Shown here: piece after piece, positions 1-7,236 of the stretch
How the letters are laid out: each line of letters opens with the position of its first letter
Position numbering within the stretch: the stretch's first letter is position 1
From: Candidatus Brocadiia bacterium
Lineage (GTDB): Bacteria; Planctomycetota; PUPC01; DSUN01
Assembly (NCBI GenBank): GCA_016782825.1
Contig: JADHXT010000036.1
Coordinates: 1 to 15,181, forward strand
Length of the DNA: 15,181 nucleotides
Reading direction: 5' to 3'
Program-made: the position numbers and the translations under genes
Notes under the pieces: generated by a model
What the model saw: the letters and a program-made list of their open reading frames with translations, nothing else
What the model was told of the DNA's origin: nothing
Databases searched by the model: none

Positions 1-839
1 GGCAGATGGGCGAGCAACCTCGCCTTGACCAGGTTCGGGAACCGGCCCGTGGCCTCATCCCAGGCCAGCGGGCAGTATGGGTGGCAGCCCCTGTGACGGC
101 CGAGGAAGTAGTGCCACCCTTCGGGGAATGTCTCGATCGTGTCCCAAAGCGGCTTCCAGTACTTCTCGAAGTACGTGTCCAGCCACTGCACCGAGCGGCG
201 AATGGTCTCCTCCTCGATGCTCTCGTCCCAAAGCACGATGTTCGTCAGGGCCGTGTGCGTGACGGCGATGGAGTCGTCGCGGTACCAGTTCCGCCCCGGG
301 GGCTCTCCCGTCGGGCGCCGGTAGCGCCACGCCTGGTGGATACCGTCGCCCATGAGCCACTTCGCGGCAGCGGTCCGCTCCCCGGCAGTCAGGTTGCTCC
401 ATACCCAGTCCACAACCGTGGCGTACTGCCAGGCCCGCCCACGGTCAAGTTGAGGGTTCTCCATGCCGATGACGGATGTGAGCCCGCGAAGATACGCCTC
501 GGCATTCCGGCCGTGGTGCTTCTCGACAAGATGGCAGAGCCCCACCGCAGCGATCTTCGCTCCCCACAGATGAGTTCTCCCGCTGGCCAGTTCGGCGTCC
601 ACTTTGTTCTTCAGGGCGACGTACTGGGCGTGCATCGATCCGCCCGGTGCGCAACGTTTGGCTATCTTGGCCAGGCGCCCGTCGCCGACCCACAGCCGCG
701 GATGATCGCCCTTCTTGTACTTGAGCGTCGTGGCTGCACGTGCGGCCGCCGCAAGCGGAGAGCCCCCCGCCTGGAACAGCATCAGCGCCGCCACACACAC
801 GATCCCCGTGGCGCCACCGAGCTTGCTTCCCGCTACCAT
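1..839 (-). CDS. Heparinase II/III-like polysaccharide lyase, N-terminal part (runs off left edge)
   Basis: The frame stays open from ATG at 839 to the window edge, giving 279 visible residues; family members are usually about 600-800, so the C-terminal half lies outside. Residues 1-33 form a signal peptide (basic start, hydrophobic core, Ala-rich end), so the product is exported. HPRLWV at 46-51 followed by a helix is the usual opening of the alpha/alpha-toroid domain in heparinase II/III-like (DUF4962-type) proteins. The helical stretch RAWQYATVVDWVW and the GRNWYRDDS motif fit the same toroid. The family cleaves acidic polysaccharides such as heparin or alginate by beta-elimination; the substrate here cannot be told. 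An RBS (GGAAAGG) lies just upstream, and the previous gene ends 21 bases away, so it is probably the next cistron. Family assignment is from motif recognition, and the catalytic beta-sandwich is not visible. Confidence 0.75.
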   Translation of the reverse strand, partial: MVAGSKLGGATGIVCVAALMLFQAGGSPLAAAARAATTLKYKKGDHPRLWVGDGRLAKIAKRCAPGGSMHAQYVALKNKVDAELASGRTHLWGAKIAAVGLCHLVEKHHGRNAEAYLRGLTSVIGMENPQLDRGRAWQYATVVDWVWSNLTAGERTAAAKWLMGDGIHQAWRYRRPTGEPPGRNWYRDDSIAVTHTALTNIVLWDESIEEETIRRSVQWLDTYFEKYWKPLWDTIETFPEGWHYFLGRHRGCHPYCPLAWDEATGRFPNLVKARLLAHL

Positions 840-860
840 GTTCCTTTCCCCTTCGTGATG

Positions 861-1895
861 TCACTTCTTGATCGGTCCCACGTATGCCGTGCTGACGACG
901 ACGTCGTCGAACCATACGCGGTTGATGGGATTCGGATTTGCCGCCTTGTTGTGCCGGGCGGCGTGCTCAGTCACGTAGTGGAGGAGCGAGAAGAAGTTGA
1001 TCTTCAGATCGCTGCTCGTGCGCCAGCGAAAGCCCTCGAACGGCTGGCCGCCCCGCTCGGCCAGCGAGAAGCCCATCCCCGTCCATCGGCCGCGCCGCAC
1101 GCCCTTGACGAAGTGCGCCACCAGCTTCCCGTCGAGCCACAACGCCAGCTCGCCGTCGGGCCGGTCGGGGACCGAGTTGAGCTTGAGCATGACTTCCACA
1201 CACTGCCATCGGCCTCTCGGCACGAGCGCCGGCCGGGCAGGGCGCAAGCCGTTGCCCCAGTACCTGCCGTCCGCCGAGATCTTCATCTCGTGCCAGTACG
1301 CATAGAAGCCCCAGGCGCCCGGCGCCGGATGGCGGCCATAGTCGCCGAAGGGCTCGATCCCGAATGTGACCCGGTCGTTGCCGCGCGGACGCACCCCCGC
1401 GCCGCCTTGTGGCCAGCGCGTCGGCGGGTTGTAGCCGCCCAGATGCACGAAGTGGTGAATGTAGCCGGCGTCCGCCGGGAACTTCACATAGAACCGTGCA
1501 AACGCCGTCTCCACCCCCTGCGACAGGCGCCTGTAAAGGTGGCCGCCTGTGTTCTCCTTCAGCGTGGCCGTCATCTGAAGCGAGCGCTTGCCGCCACTGC
1601 CAGGCGCGACGTCAGTGCTGAAGGCCATCACCTTGCCGCCCTTGTTGCTGGTGTCGCTCCAGCGCTTGGCGATCTCCTGAATCGTTCCCGTCTCGAAGTT
1701 CTCGGCGAAGAGCACACGGGGGTCGCGCGCGATCCCCGCGTCGCCGGGGTACTTCGCCGCCAGGCCAGCGCCCTCTGGCAACCCCTTCGGTTTCTCCCCA
1801 CCGTTGGCCTGCTGACTCGCCAACGCCAACACGAGGATCAAGCCCGCGCCGCCGCTGGCCGCGAGCGACCGCCTGCTCGTCGAGCGAGACGTCAT
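861..1895 (-). CDS. Secreted concanavalin-A-like (polysaccharide lyase/LamG-like) protein
   Basis: This 344-residue protein has a long export signal with a twin-arginine-like motif (SRRSLAA, residues 7-13) before a hydrophobic core, so Tat or Sec export are both possible. The mature part looks like a single jelly-roll domain: VLFAENFETG opens the first strand, ARFYVKFPADAGYIHHFVHLG is a core strand pair, and GRWQCVEVMLKLNSVPDRPDG followed by LALWLDGKLVAHF is the signature shared with the protein at 7237-8088. This layout is typical of PL14/heparin-lyase-I-like or lectin-like folds in Planctomycetes; I cannot say whether it cuts or only binds glycan. Its ATG overlaps the TGA of the DUF4838 gene as ATGA (1892-1895), and an AGGAG motif sits upstream inside that gene, which indicates translational coupling. 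A heparinase-like gene follows after 21 bases. Confidence 0.75.
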   Translation of the reverse strand: MTSRSTSRRSLAASGGAGLILVLALASQQANGGEKPKGLPEGAGLAAKYPGDAGIARDPRVLFAENFETGTIQEIAKRWSDTSNKGGKVMAFSTDVAPGSGGKRSLQMTATLKENTGGHLYRRLSQGVETAFARFYVKFPADAGYIHHFVHLGGYNPPTRWPQGGAGVRPRGNDRVTFGIEPFGDYGRHPAPGAWGFYAYWHEMKISADGRYWGNGLRPARPALVPRGRWQCVEVMLKLNSVPDRPDGELALWLDGKLVAHFVKGVRRGRWTGMGFSLAERGGQPFEGFRWRTSSDLKINFFSLLHYVTEHAARHNKAANPNPINRVWFDDVVVSTAYVGPIKK

Positions 1896-3697
1896 GCATC
1901 ACTCCTTTTCGCTTGCTTCGCCAACTGGAACTTGCGATATGCGTCGAACAGGGTCTGCTCTTCGGCGGTAAGCTGCTTGGCTCGACCGGTGCTGGCCAAG
2001 CCCTTTGCTTCGTCCAGGAACCGCTGGCAGTCGGCCAGGCCCTTGTCGCGTCTCGCTATCGCCTCGGCGCCGCGCACGAAGTACTTCTGTAGGTGGCGCG
2101 CGTTCTCCTCCATCTGCGCGAAGTGCTTCGCCATCGCAGGAGCAGCTTTGCCGTAGCGATGCGGGTAGTAGTCGGTCAGGGTGGCGTCCACGTCCAGCTT
2201 CGTGTCCCAGGCGGCCCTGGCGAAGACATAGAGGTTCGCAGCAGCGTACTTGCGGGCATTCCAGTGTGCCTGCACCGCGCAGCCCGCAAGACCGATTCTC
2301 TGGAAGTAGGCCAGCTCCTGCGGGATGAGGTGCATCAGCGGATAGGGCCTCCCACGCCAGGCGCTGCGGCCCGTGTAGTACTCGTACATGATCACGTCGC
2401 CGCCGCCGTCCTTCGTGAGCTCGACCCATCGCGCCAGATGCTTGCGCGCGATGTCGAACGCGTAGGGTCGCTTCGCCAGCGGCCCCGTAGCATTGCCGAT
2501 GGGGTCCGTGAACCAGTTGCGCGTGAAGAAGGCGTAGGTCACGTCCAGTCCCGGCGCGGGCCTCTCCTTCTGCGGCGGCTGGGTGTAGTTCACGTAGGCG
2601 GCGACGCTCACTCGCTTGTCGGGGAAGCGCGTCTTCACTTCCGCGACAATCGGGTTGATGAGCTTCAGGTAGATGTCCTGCGTCGCTTCGTACTTCCGCC
2701 TCTCCTCCCACGGGACGCCGGTCTTGCAGTTCTCGCACTCACACCAGCCGTAACCATCGTTGGGGTAGAGCGCGAACACGTCCACTTCGGGGTGTCTGGC
2801 GATGTAGGCCAGGACGTTCTCGCGATAGGTCTTCGCGGCCTGGGGATTGCTGAGGCAGAACTGCCCGCCGCGGCGACCTCCCGGCTGTCGCTTGCCCCCG
2901 ACGAGCGCGAACCACTCGGGGTGCTCCTTGAAGTGCTTCTCCGGCGGCAGGAAGTAGTGGAATGAGTGGTGTCCGACAGCGAGGATGAAACCGCGAGGGA
3001 GCATTCCCTCCTCGACGATCGCCTTCCTCCAATCCTCGGCGCTCTCATACTGCGCCACGGGAATCAGGAAGTAGTTGAGCTTCTGCTTCATCGCCCAGTC
3101 CACGATCTGCATCGGCGTGTTGCCAAACCAGGCGGCGCAGATGAAGCCACGGATCTTCAGGCTTGCCTTGTGCCGCTCGCGGAGCTCTGGTAGCTCGATC
3201 ATCGGCTTCTTCGGAATGAGCTCCTCGATGAAGCCGCTGCCGGGACGCACGTGCTCGCCGAAGTTCAGCCAGCGACAGCCGAGGTGCTTCTCCAGCAGCG
3301 TGTAGACCGCGTAGATCACCGCCCGCTTGTTGCTGCCGATGAGAAGCAGATCGCCGCCGTCCGTCTCGATGGCGAACGCGTCGGAGTCGGCATCGGCCTT
3401 CGCAAAGCGGATCTTCGACGCCCGTTTCGCGCGGGGCGAAACCGCGACGATGATCTTCCGACCCGTCGCCTTTGATTCCGTTCGCACGGTCAGCTCTGCG
3501 CCGGAGATCAGGCCGAGATACTTCTGTAACTCCGCTGCCGCGAACTGCTCCTGCGCCGTCGGGGCGTCGGGGGTGACGATGCTGTAGTCGCTCGCGCCGT
3601 TCGTCGCCAGCGGCAGCGCCGCAGCGTCCGTTCGAGCGATGCAGGTCAGCATCACGACGGCTCCCAGGATCTGCCCAGACCGGCCAACCTTGACCAT
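1892..3697 (-). CDS. DUF4838 protein, alpha-glucuronidase-related glycoside hydrolase-like (601 aa)
   Basis: The protein is secreted, with signal residues 1-26. Residues about 38-160 resemble the small alpha/beta N-terminal domain found before GH20/GH67 barrels (PTAQEQFAAAELQKYLGLISG, then AVIYAVYTLLEKHLGCRWL). Residues about 185-480 form the DUF4838 barrel, recognised by FALYPNDGYGWCECENC (308-324) with cysteines 319, 321 and 324 and acidic residues D314 and E320. HHSFH at 243-247 and MYEYY (E439) are further active-site candidates. A helical C-terminal region follows. Relatives are GH67/GH115-like enzymes of uronic-acid-containing glycans, but the activity of DUF4838 proteins is largely unproven. 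The frame is open further upstream to 3781, but an AAGGAGGT site seven bases before 3697 fixes the start there. The gene lies 13 bases after the second amidohydrolase and overlaps the next gene by four bases. Confidence 0.85.
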   Translation of the reverse strand: MVKVGRSGQILGAVVMLTCIARTDAAALPLATNGASDYSIVTPDAPTAQEQFAAAELQKYLGLISGAELTVRTESKATGRKIIVAVSPRAKRASKIRFAKADADSDAFAIETDGGDLLLIGSNKRAVIYAVYTLLEKHLGCRWLNFGEHVRPGSGFIEELIPKKPMIELPELRERHKASLKIRGFICAAWFGNTPMQIVDWAMKQKLNYFLIPVAQYESAEDWRKAIVEEGMLPRGFILAVGHHSFHYFLPPEKHFKEHPEWFALVGGKRQPGGRRGGQFCLSNPQAAKTYRENVLAYIARHPEVDVFALYPNDGYGWCECENCKTGVPWEERRKYEATQDIYLKLINPIVAEVKTRFPDKRVSVAAYVNYTQPPQKERPAPGLDVTYAFFTRNWFTDPIGNATGPLAKRPYAFDIARKHLARWVELTKDGGGDVIMYEYYTGRSAWRGRPYPLMHLIPQELAYFQRIGLAGCAVQAHWNARKYAAANLYVFARAAWDTKLDVDATLTDYYPHRYGKAAPAMAKHFAQMEENARHLQKYFVRGAEAIARRDKGLADCQRFLDEAKGLASTGRAKQLTAEEQTLFDAYRKFQLAKQAKRSDA

Positions 3698-3704
3698 GGG
3701 TAAG

Positions 3705-3712
3705 ACCTCCTT
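3705..3712 (-). promoter_or_regulatory. Perfect Shine-Dalgarno AAGGAGGT that fixes the DUF4838 start
   Basis: The minus strand reads AAGGAGGT seven bases before the ATG at 3697. It overlaps the TAA stop (3711-3713) of the upstream amidohydrolase. It supports starting at 3697 rather than at the in-frame ATG at 3781, whose 28 extra residues would lie inside the amidohydrolase gene. Confidence 0.8.
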
Positions 3713-4499
3713 ATCGGCGTCCTGCCTCGCCCAGCAGGCCAGCGGCGTTCTGCCAGCGGATCCTTTCCTTCTCCTCCTCACTGGCGTCCAGCACCTCCAG
3801 TTTGACCAGAGCTGGGTCGGGGTACTTGAATGGCATCCCAGTGCCGAACACGACCCGCTCGGCGCCGAGGCGTGTTATGAGCTGGCCGATCTCGTTGGCC
3901 AGCACCGCGCTCAGACGCGAGATCTCGATGCAGTAGTTCGGCGGCAAGCCGCTGGCCTCCTGCCCCAGGAGGGAACGGATGAAGCCGATGCCGTTCACCA
4001 GGACGAATTGCGCCTGCGGACATGCGTTCATCAGTGTGGCGATCTCGTCCAGCGGCACGTCGGGCGCGTCGACCAGCCAGTGGCGCTGCCGGGAGTCCTC
4101 CGCACGAATGGGGATGGAGAGGACCATCCCCCGCTCCGTCGCCGCGCCGACCAGATCGAGGCAGCACCGGTCAGACAGAGCATAGTTGTGCCACTTGGGA
4201 TAGAGCCTCAGCCCGCTCATCCCGAAGTCCTCGTGGCAAATCCTCAAGTCGTCCTGCCATCCGGCATAGGACGGGTTGATGACGGCGAAGGGGATCAGCC
4301 GGTCGCGATGCGGCGCCACCTCGGCGTGGACTTCCTCATTCCCGGCCTGTGTGTTGCGATAGGTGATGGCACCGGCACTCGAAACGACCGCTTGGTCAAT
4401 CTCGGCGCGCTCCATCAGCTTCAGCAGCCCCGACGCGGTGTTGTGGCGCAGTTGGCGGAACGCGAAGTGGCCCAGGTAGGCGTTCACATCGATGATCAT
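3711..4499 (-). CDS. Amidohydrolase-2-like TIM-barrel protein with metal ligands replaced
   Basis: This 262-residue protein has no signal peptide and is therefore cytoplasmic. Strand and helix order match the upstream amidohydrolase (4496-5260), but the canonical ligand positions differ. The N-terminal HxH is N6-A-Y8, the KLY lysine is R98 (GLRLY), the LQH histidine is R132, the CAH histidine is N169 (VLVNG), and the catalytic FGxD aspartate is G221 (FGTGMPF). These alignments are by eye. I infer a pseudoenzyme or an enzyme with altered, perhaps metal-free, chemistry. I recall similar NxYLG proteins annotated as amidohydrolases in Planctomycetes and Armatimonadetes, so this may be a stable subfamily rather than decay. 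The frame extends upstream to 5099, but that stretch lies inside the neighbouring gene. ATG at 4499 overlaps the neighbour's TGA (ATGA) and follows a GAGGAGG site, so the two are probably made in linked amounts. Confidence 0.85.
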   Translation of the reverse strand: MIIDVNAYLGHFAFRQLRHNTASGLLKLMERAEIDQAVVSSAGAITYRNTQAGNEEVHAEVAPHRDRLIPFAVINPSYAGWQDDLRICHEDFGMSGLRLYPKWHNYALSDRCCLDLVGAATERGMVLSIPIRAEDSRQRHWLVDAPDVPLDEIATLMNACPQAQFVLVNGIGFIRSLLGQEASGLPPNYCIEISRLSAVLANEIGQLITRLGAERVVFGTGMPFKYPDPALVKLEVLDASEEEKERIRWQNAAGLLGEAGRR

Positions 4500-5260
4500 C
4501 GCTCGCGCCTCCTCAGGATCTTCTCCATGGTCCCGCCCAGGATTGCCCGCTTGTCCTCCTCGCTGAGGGCCGCGGCGCGGATCTTGCCGACGCCGGCGGT
4601 CATGGACATGTCGCAGCCGAACAGCAGCCTCTCCGCGCCCAGCACGTTGGCCGCCATTTCGACGACGCCCTCGTCGATCACGCTGCCGCTGGTGTCGAGG
4701 TAGACGCTCGGCGCGTTCCGCAAAGCCTTGATCGTCCACTCCCAGTCGCCGCCACCACACACGTGGGCGCAGATGAGCGTGGCCTCCGGATGGCGAGCGG
4801 CGAGCTCCGCGAGATGCCCGGCATCGGAGATCCGAGGCTGAGCCTCCGGGAAGTAGTGGGAGTGTCCGGCATGCTGGAGGATGGGCACGCCCAGCTCTAT
4901 CGCCAGTTCCACGACAGGCCAGACCACGGGCTCGGTGCAGGTGTACTCGTTGTAGAGCTTGATGCCGATGAATCCCCGCTCCTCGACGCAGCGCCGGATT
5001 TCCTCGAGGGACTCCCGTTGATGGCCGGGGTTGACATAGCAGTAGCCCAGCACGCGGCCGGGGAAGCGGGCCATCGCCTCCGCCACCCACTGGTTGCACT
5101 CGCGGAAGCCCTCGGGCGTCGCCGGGCGGCGCGGGGTGAGGATGGAGCAGCAGAGCTGGTCGATCCCCAGCTTGTCCGCCGCCTCGATGAGCTTCCGGTC
5201 ACTCTCCTCCCACGACGGCGAACTCCGATGGTGCAAGTGCGCATGACAGTCGATGACCAT
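4496..5260 (-). CDS. Amidohydrolase-2 family metal-dependent hydrolase
   Basis: This 254-residue cytoplasmic TIM-barrel protein of the Amidohydro_2/COG2159 type carries the expected ligand set: HAH at 6-8, K101 in GIKLY, H130 and H133 in LQHAGH, H166 in ICAHVCGG, and D217 in FGCD. The family contains decarboxylases and lactone or amide hydrolases (for example ACMSD-like enzymes and sugar-lactone hydrolases), and this sequence does not identify the substrate. Within a glycan-degrading cluster, a lactonase or decarboxylase acting on a uronic or aldonic acid is an inference. ATG at 5260 has AAGGAG about nine bases upstream. The C39-like gene ends 54 bases upstream, and the next gene overlaps by four bases. 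It is the intact partner of the ligand-less paralogue. Confidence 0.9.
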   Translation of the reverse strand: MVIDCHAHLHHRSSPSWEESDRKLIEAADKLGIDQLCCSILTPRRPATPEGFRECNQWVAEAMARFPGRVLGYCYVNPGHQRESLEEIRRCVEERGFIGIKLYNEYTCTEPVVWPVVELAIELGVPILQHAGHSHYFPEAQPRISDAGHLAELAARHPEATLICAHVCGGGDWEWTIKALRNAPSVYLDTSGSVIDEGVVEMAANVLGAERLLFGCDMSMTAGVGKIRAAALSEEDKRAILGGTMEKILRRRER

Positions 5261-5314
5261 CGTGGTCTCTCCTTCTCTCGCGTCCGCACGCGCCCCACGC
5301 CACTCGACAGGCCT

Positions 5315-6310
5315 TCAGGATCCCGGCGATGATGCCTGGCGCGTCGTCGGTGAGGGCGGGATTGATGGGGCGCGAGAACGTGCGCCGGAGGAGTCCTTCG
5401 GCGGCGCGGCATCGCCCGGCTCGCGACGCGCAGGCGGCTCCGGCGGGGTGATGGCGAAGTAGAAATGGGTCTTTGCCTGATAGTAGGGCATCTCCCACAG
5501 CTTCTCGAAGGTCGGGTAGCTGATCTCGTGCCCCTTGCCCAATTGCGGGGTCGGATCCCAGATGACGAATACCTTGCGCGCGTCGTCGTATCCGACCGCG
5601 ACGCGGAAATGTGGGCGTTCTCTGCTCAGCGTGCTGCGTTGATAGACGATGACGGGTGTGTTGTTCCGCAGCAGTGTCTTGACGGTGTCGGCCGTCCCCG
5701 TTCCTGAAGTGGTCTTGAGACCCAGCATGGAGCTGTGCTCCCACAGCCAGGGGATGTAGAACCCGGTCTGCTTCATCCGGGGGTAAGCCTTGATCAGGTC
5801 CTGCTCGGTGATCTTCTTGCCGCGGTGCTGGAGCAGCATTGCCAGGGCCGCGGCGCCGCAGGTGTTGCGGTGCGACTGCTGGACGTACGGCACGTCGGGC
5901 ACTGTGTGGCGGGCCTTGGCCGGCGCGGCAGCCCCCTTTGGCGCCCCGGCGCCGAGCAACCCGATCCTCTTGGATCGACCGGGAGCGACCGTCACTTCGA
6001 TAGCTCTTGGCGGAACGACGCGGACCCACTCGGGGACGCGGATCGTCCAGCGCTTCGGGTCCGTGCCGTTGTTGTGAGCGACGGCGATCCATTTCCCTTC
6101 GCGTCGCACCAGGCTGAGGCAGGCCTGGGGGTCGTTGCAGGTGAGCAGGTTGCCGGCAACGAAACGCTTCGGCCCGGCCGAGACGTCGAGCGTCAGGTAG
6201 CCCTTGCCCTCGAAGACGCCGACGCGGCGGAGGGTTCCTGTCTTCTCGTCCACCAGCCCGGCAGTCAACGCGAACGCGGCGAGCGTTCGGAGCAGCATCG
6301 CCCAAGGCAT
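5315..6310 (-). CDS. Secreted C39-family-like cysteine peptidase with N-terminal extension
   Basis: The 331-residue product starts with a short signal peptide (residues 1-18). Residues about 22-120 are beta-rich, without recognisable enzyme motifs. Residues about 135-275 match the C39_2 papain-like fold: VPDVPYVQQ with Q145 as probable oxyanion glutamine, NTCGAAALAM with nucleophile C151, PHFRVAVGYDD with H234, and VIWDP with D252, a complete triad. C39 peptidases of ABC exporters remove double-glycine leaders, but this one is exported and stands alone, so its target is unknown. Residues about 278-331 are a Pro/Ser/Ala-rich tail with unusually AT-rich third positions, possibly caused by a frameshift. 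GAAGGA lies upstream of the ATG at 6310; the internal ATG at 6298 has no RBS. The concanavalin-A-like gene ends 73 bases upstream, and the amidohydrolase starts 54 bases downstream. Confidence 0.8.
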   Translation of the reverse strand: MPWAMLLRTLAAFALTAGLVDEKTGTLRRVGVFEGKGYLTLDVSAGPKRFVAGNLLTCNDPQACLSLVRREGKWIAVAHNNGTDPKRWTIRVPEWVRVVPPRAIEVTVAPGRSKRIGLLGAGAPKGAAAPAKARHTVPDVPYVQQSHRNTCGAAALAMLLQHRGKKITEQDLIKAYPRMKQTGFYIPWLWEHSSMLGLKTTSGTGTADTVKTLLRNNTPVIVYQRSTLSRERPHFRVAVGYDDARKVFVIWDPTPQLGKGHEISYPTFEKLWEMPYYQAKTHFYFAITPPEPPARREPGDAAPPKDSSGARSRAPSIPPSPTTRQASSPGS

Positions 6311-6383
6311 TGGTCTGTCCTTCGTTCAGTGACGCGGCTCCCTGCGTGTCCGGCCCTTCCAGTGCGCGTGCAGTGTGGCGCGG

Positions 6384-7124
6384 TCAGTCCTGGCGCTTCC
6401 CCTTCAAGTACCCAAGATCTACGACGTTCTGCCAGTTGTCCGTTAGAAGCAGCGCGTCGAATCTCCTGTAGTGGGCTGGAGCGTCGTAGGCGGGCTGGGC
6501 AATCGTCCCGCCCATCGTGATCTGTGTGATACTCGGGTTGGCATTCGCACAGGTCTTGATGCCTCGGTACTCGCATATCTTCACCCCGTCGATCCAGACG
6601 GCCACGGAGCCTGTCCTGTCCGCCGCCATCTTGACGGCCATCACGCACGAGTACCAGCGCTCATACTCCAGTTGGACGGGCCTCCTGGCGCTGTAGCCGC
6701 TCTGGTTGGGGTGGTACGCCAGGTAGTACGTCTTGCCCAGGGTGCAGCGGACCGGGAAGCCGCGTCCCTTCACCTCTGTGTAGCGGTCGTGGTTGTCCTT
6801 GTCCGAGATCTGCCACTCGAAGTGCTTCTCGCCCTGCGGAGCCGGTCCTCGCCTCACGTGTGCGCAGCGTTCGGGGTGGTCGATGACGCGAGGACCGGTC
6901 GCAGGGCCAACGGTCTTCCACCCGAACCAGAACGGCGGGTTGGGCAGCACGCTTCCATCTGCCTGGTCCTCGCAGTCCCAGTAGAAGAAGATGTTGGGCT
7001 TGTTCGGCCGGGTTGGCGTGGACTGGGCCGGCTCGCCTGGACCAGCCTGGGCGAGGAGCATGCCCGGGACGGCCGTCATCGCCATCGCAAGAAGTGCCGC
7101 CACTCGCGTTGTCTCTTGAATCAT
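6384..7124 (-). CDS. Secreted LamG/concanavalin-A-like protein of unknown function
   Basis: The 246-residue protein has a clear signal peptide (hydrophobic core then GMLLAQA, about residues 1-27) and a Pro/Thr-rich mature N-terminus. The rest is one beta-rich domain: NIFFYWDCEDQ opens the first strand, KHFEWQISDKDNHD, RYTEVKGRGFPV and TYYLAYHP follow, then YERWYSCVMAVKM and VAVWIDGVKICEYRG as the usual 'width of a small probe' strand pair. C-terminal strands are ITQITMGGT and RFDALLLTDNW. This is a jelly-roll of the LamG/lyase type; I recognise no catalytic motif, so it may be a glycan-binding protein. The start is uncertain: the frame is open to ATG codons at 7193 and 7136, but only 7124 has a spaced GAGG. 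It is a more distant member of the fold than the proteins at 861-1895 and 7237-8088. Confidence 0.7.
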   Translation of the reverse strand: MIQETTRVAALLAMAMTAVPGMLLAQAGPGEPAQSTPTRPNKPNIFFYWDCEDQADGSVLPNPPFWFGWKTVGPATGPRVIDHPERCAHVRRGPAPQGEKHFEWQISDKDNHDRYTEVKGRGFPVRCTLGKTYYLAYHPNQSGYSARRPVQLEYERWYSCVMAVKMAADRTGSVAVWIDGVKICEYRGIKTCANANPSITQITMGGTIAQPAYDAPAHYRRFDALLLTDNWQNVVDLGYLKGKRQD

Positions 7125-7130
7125 CGCCTG

Positions 7131-7134
7131 CCTC
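7131..7134 (-). promoter_or_regulatory. GAGG ribosome binding site favouring the start at 7124
   Basis: GAGG on the minus strand lies six bases before the ATG at 7124. The in-frame ATG codons at 7136 and 7193 lack a comparable site. It is a weak, four-base match, so the start remains provisional. Confidence 0.4.
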
Positions 7135-7194
7135 ATGGCTCTTTGTGTCAGGGTCGGCGTGTTCGTCGTGCCCCGCCGAGTGGCTCCGTTCACT

Positions 7195-7229
7195 GCCGCG
7201 AGCGCGGCGCCGTTGCGGGGCCTGGCCCC
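7195..7229 (-). other. Two adjacent GC-rich inverted repeats in the 112-base intergenic gap
   Basis: Bases 7217-7229 form GGGGCC-A-GGCCCC on the minus strand, and 7195-7208 form GCCGCG-CT-CGCGGC. They lie just after the stop codon of the 7237-8088 gene and fill part of the longest gap in the operon. No U-tract follows, so this is not a standard intrinsic terminator. They could act in mRNA processing or stability, or be chance in GC-rich DNA. Confidence 0.3.
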
Positions 7230-7236
7230 CTTTGCT

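Noticed and set aside
6..2156. Very long plus-strand reading frame (716 codons)
   Set aside because: It lies antisense to three well-supported genes (heparinase-like, jelly-roll, DUF4838), has no RBS, and its protein has no recognisable domain. GC-rich third positions on the minus strand remove stops on the opposite strand.
3639..4703. Plus-strand 354-codon frame
   Set aside because: It is antisense to the two amidohydrolases, whose motifs, overlapping start/stop and RBS are clear. The translated product has an unnatural composition.
3711..5099. Extended 462-residue version of the second amidohydrolase
   Set aside because: The first 200 residues overlap the upstream amidohydrolase in another frame and read as Arg-rich low-complexity sequence. 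ATG 4499 has an RBS and begins the recognisable domain.
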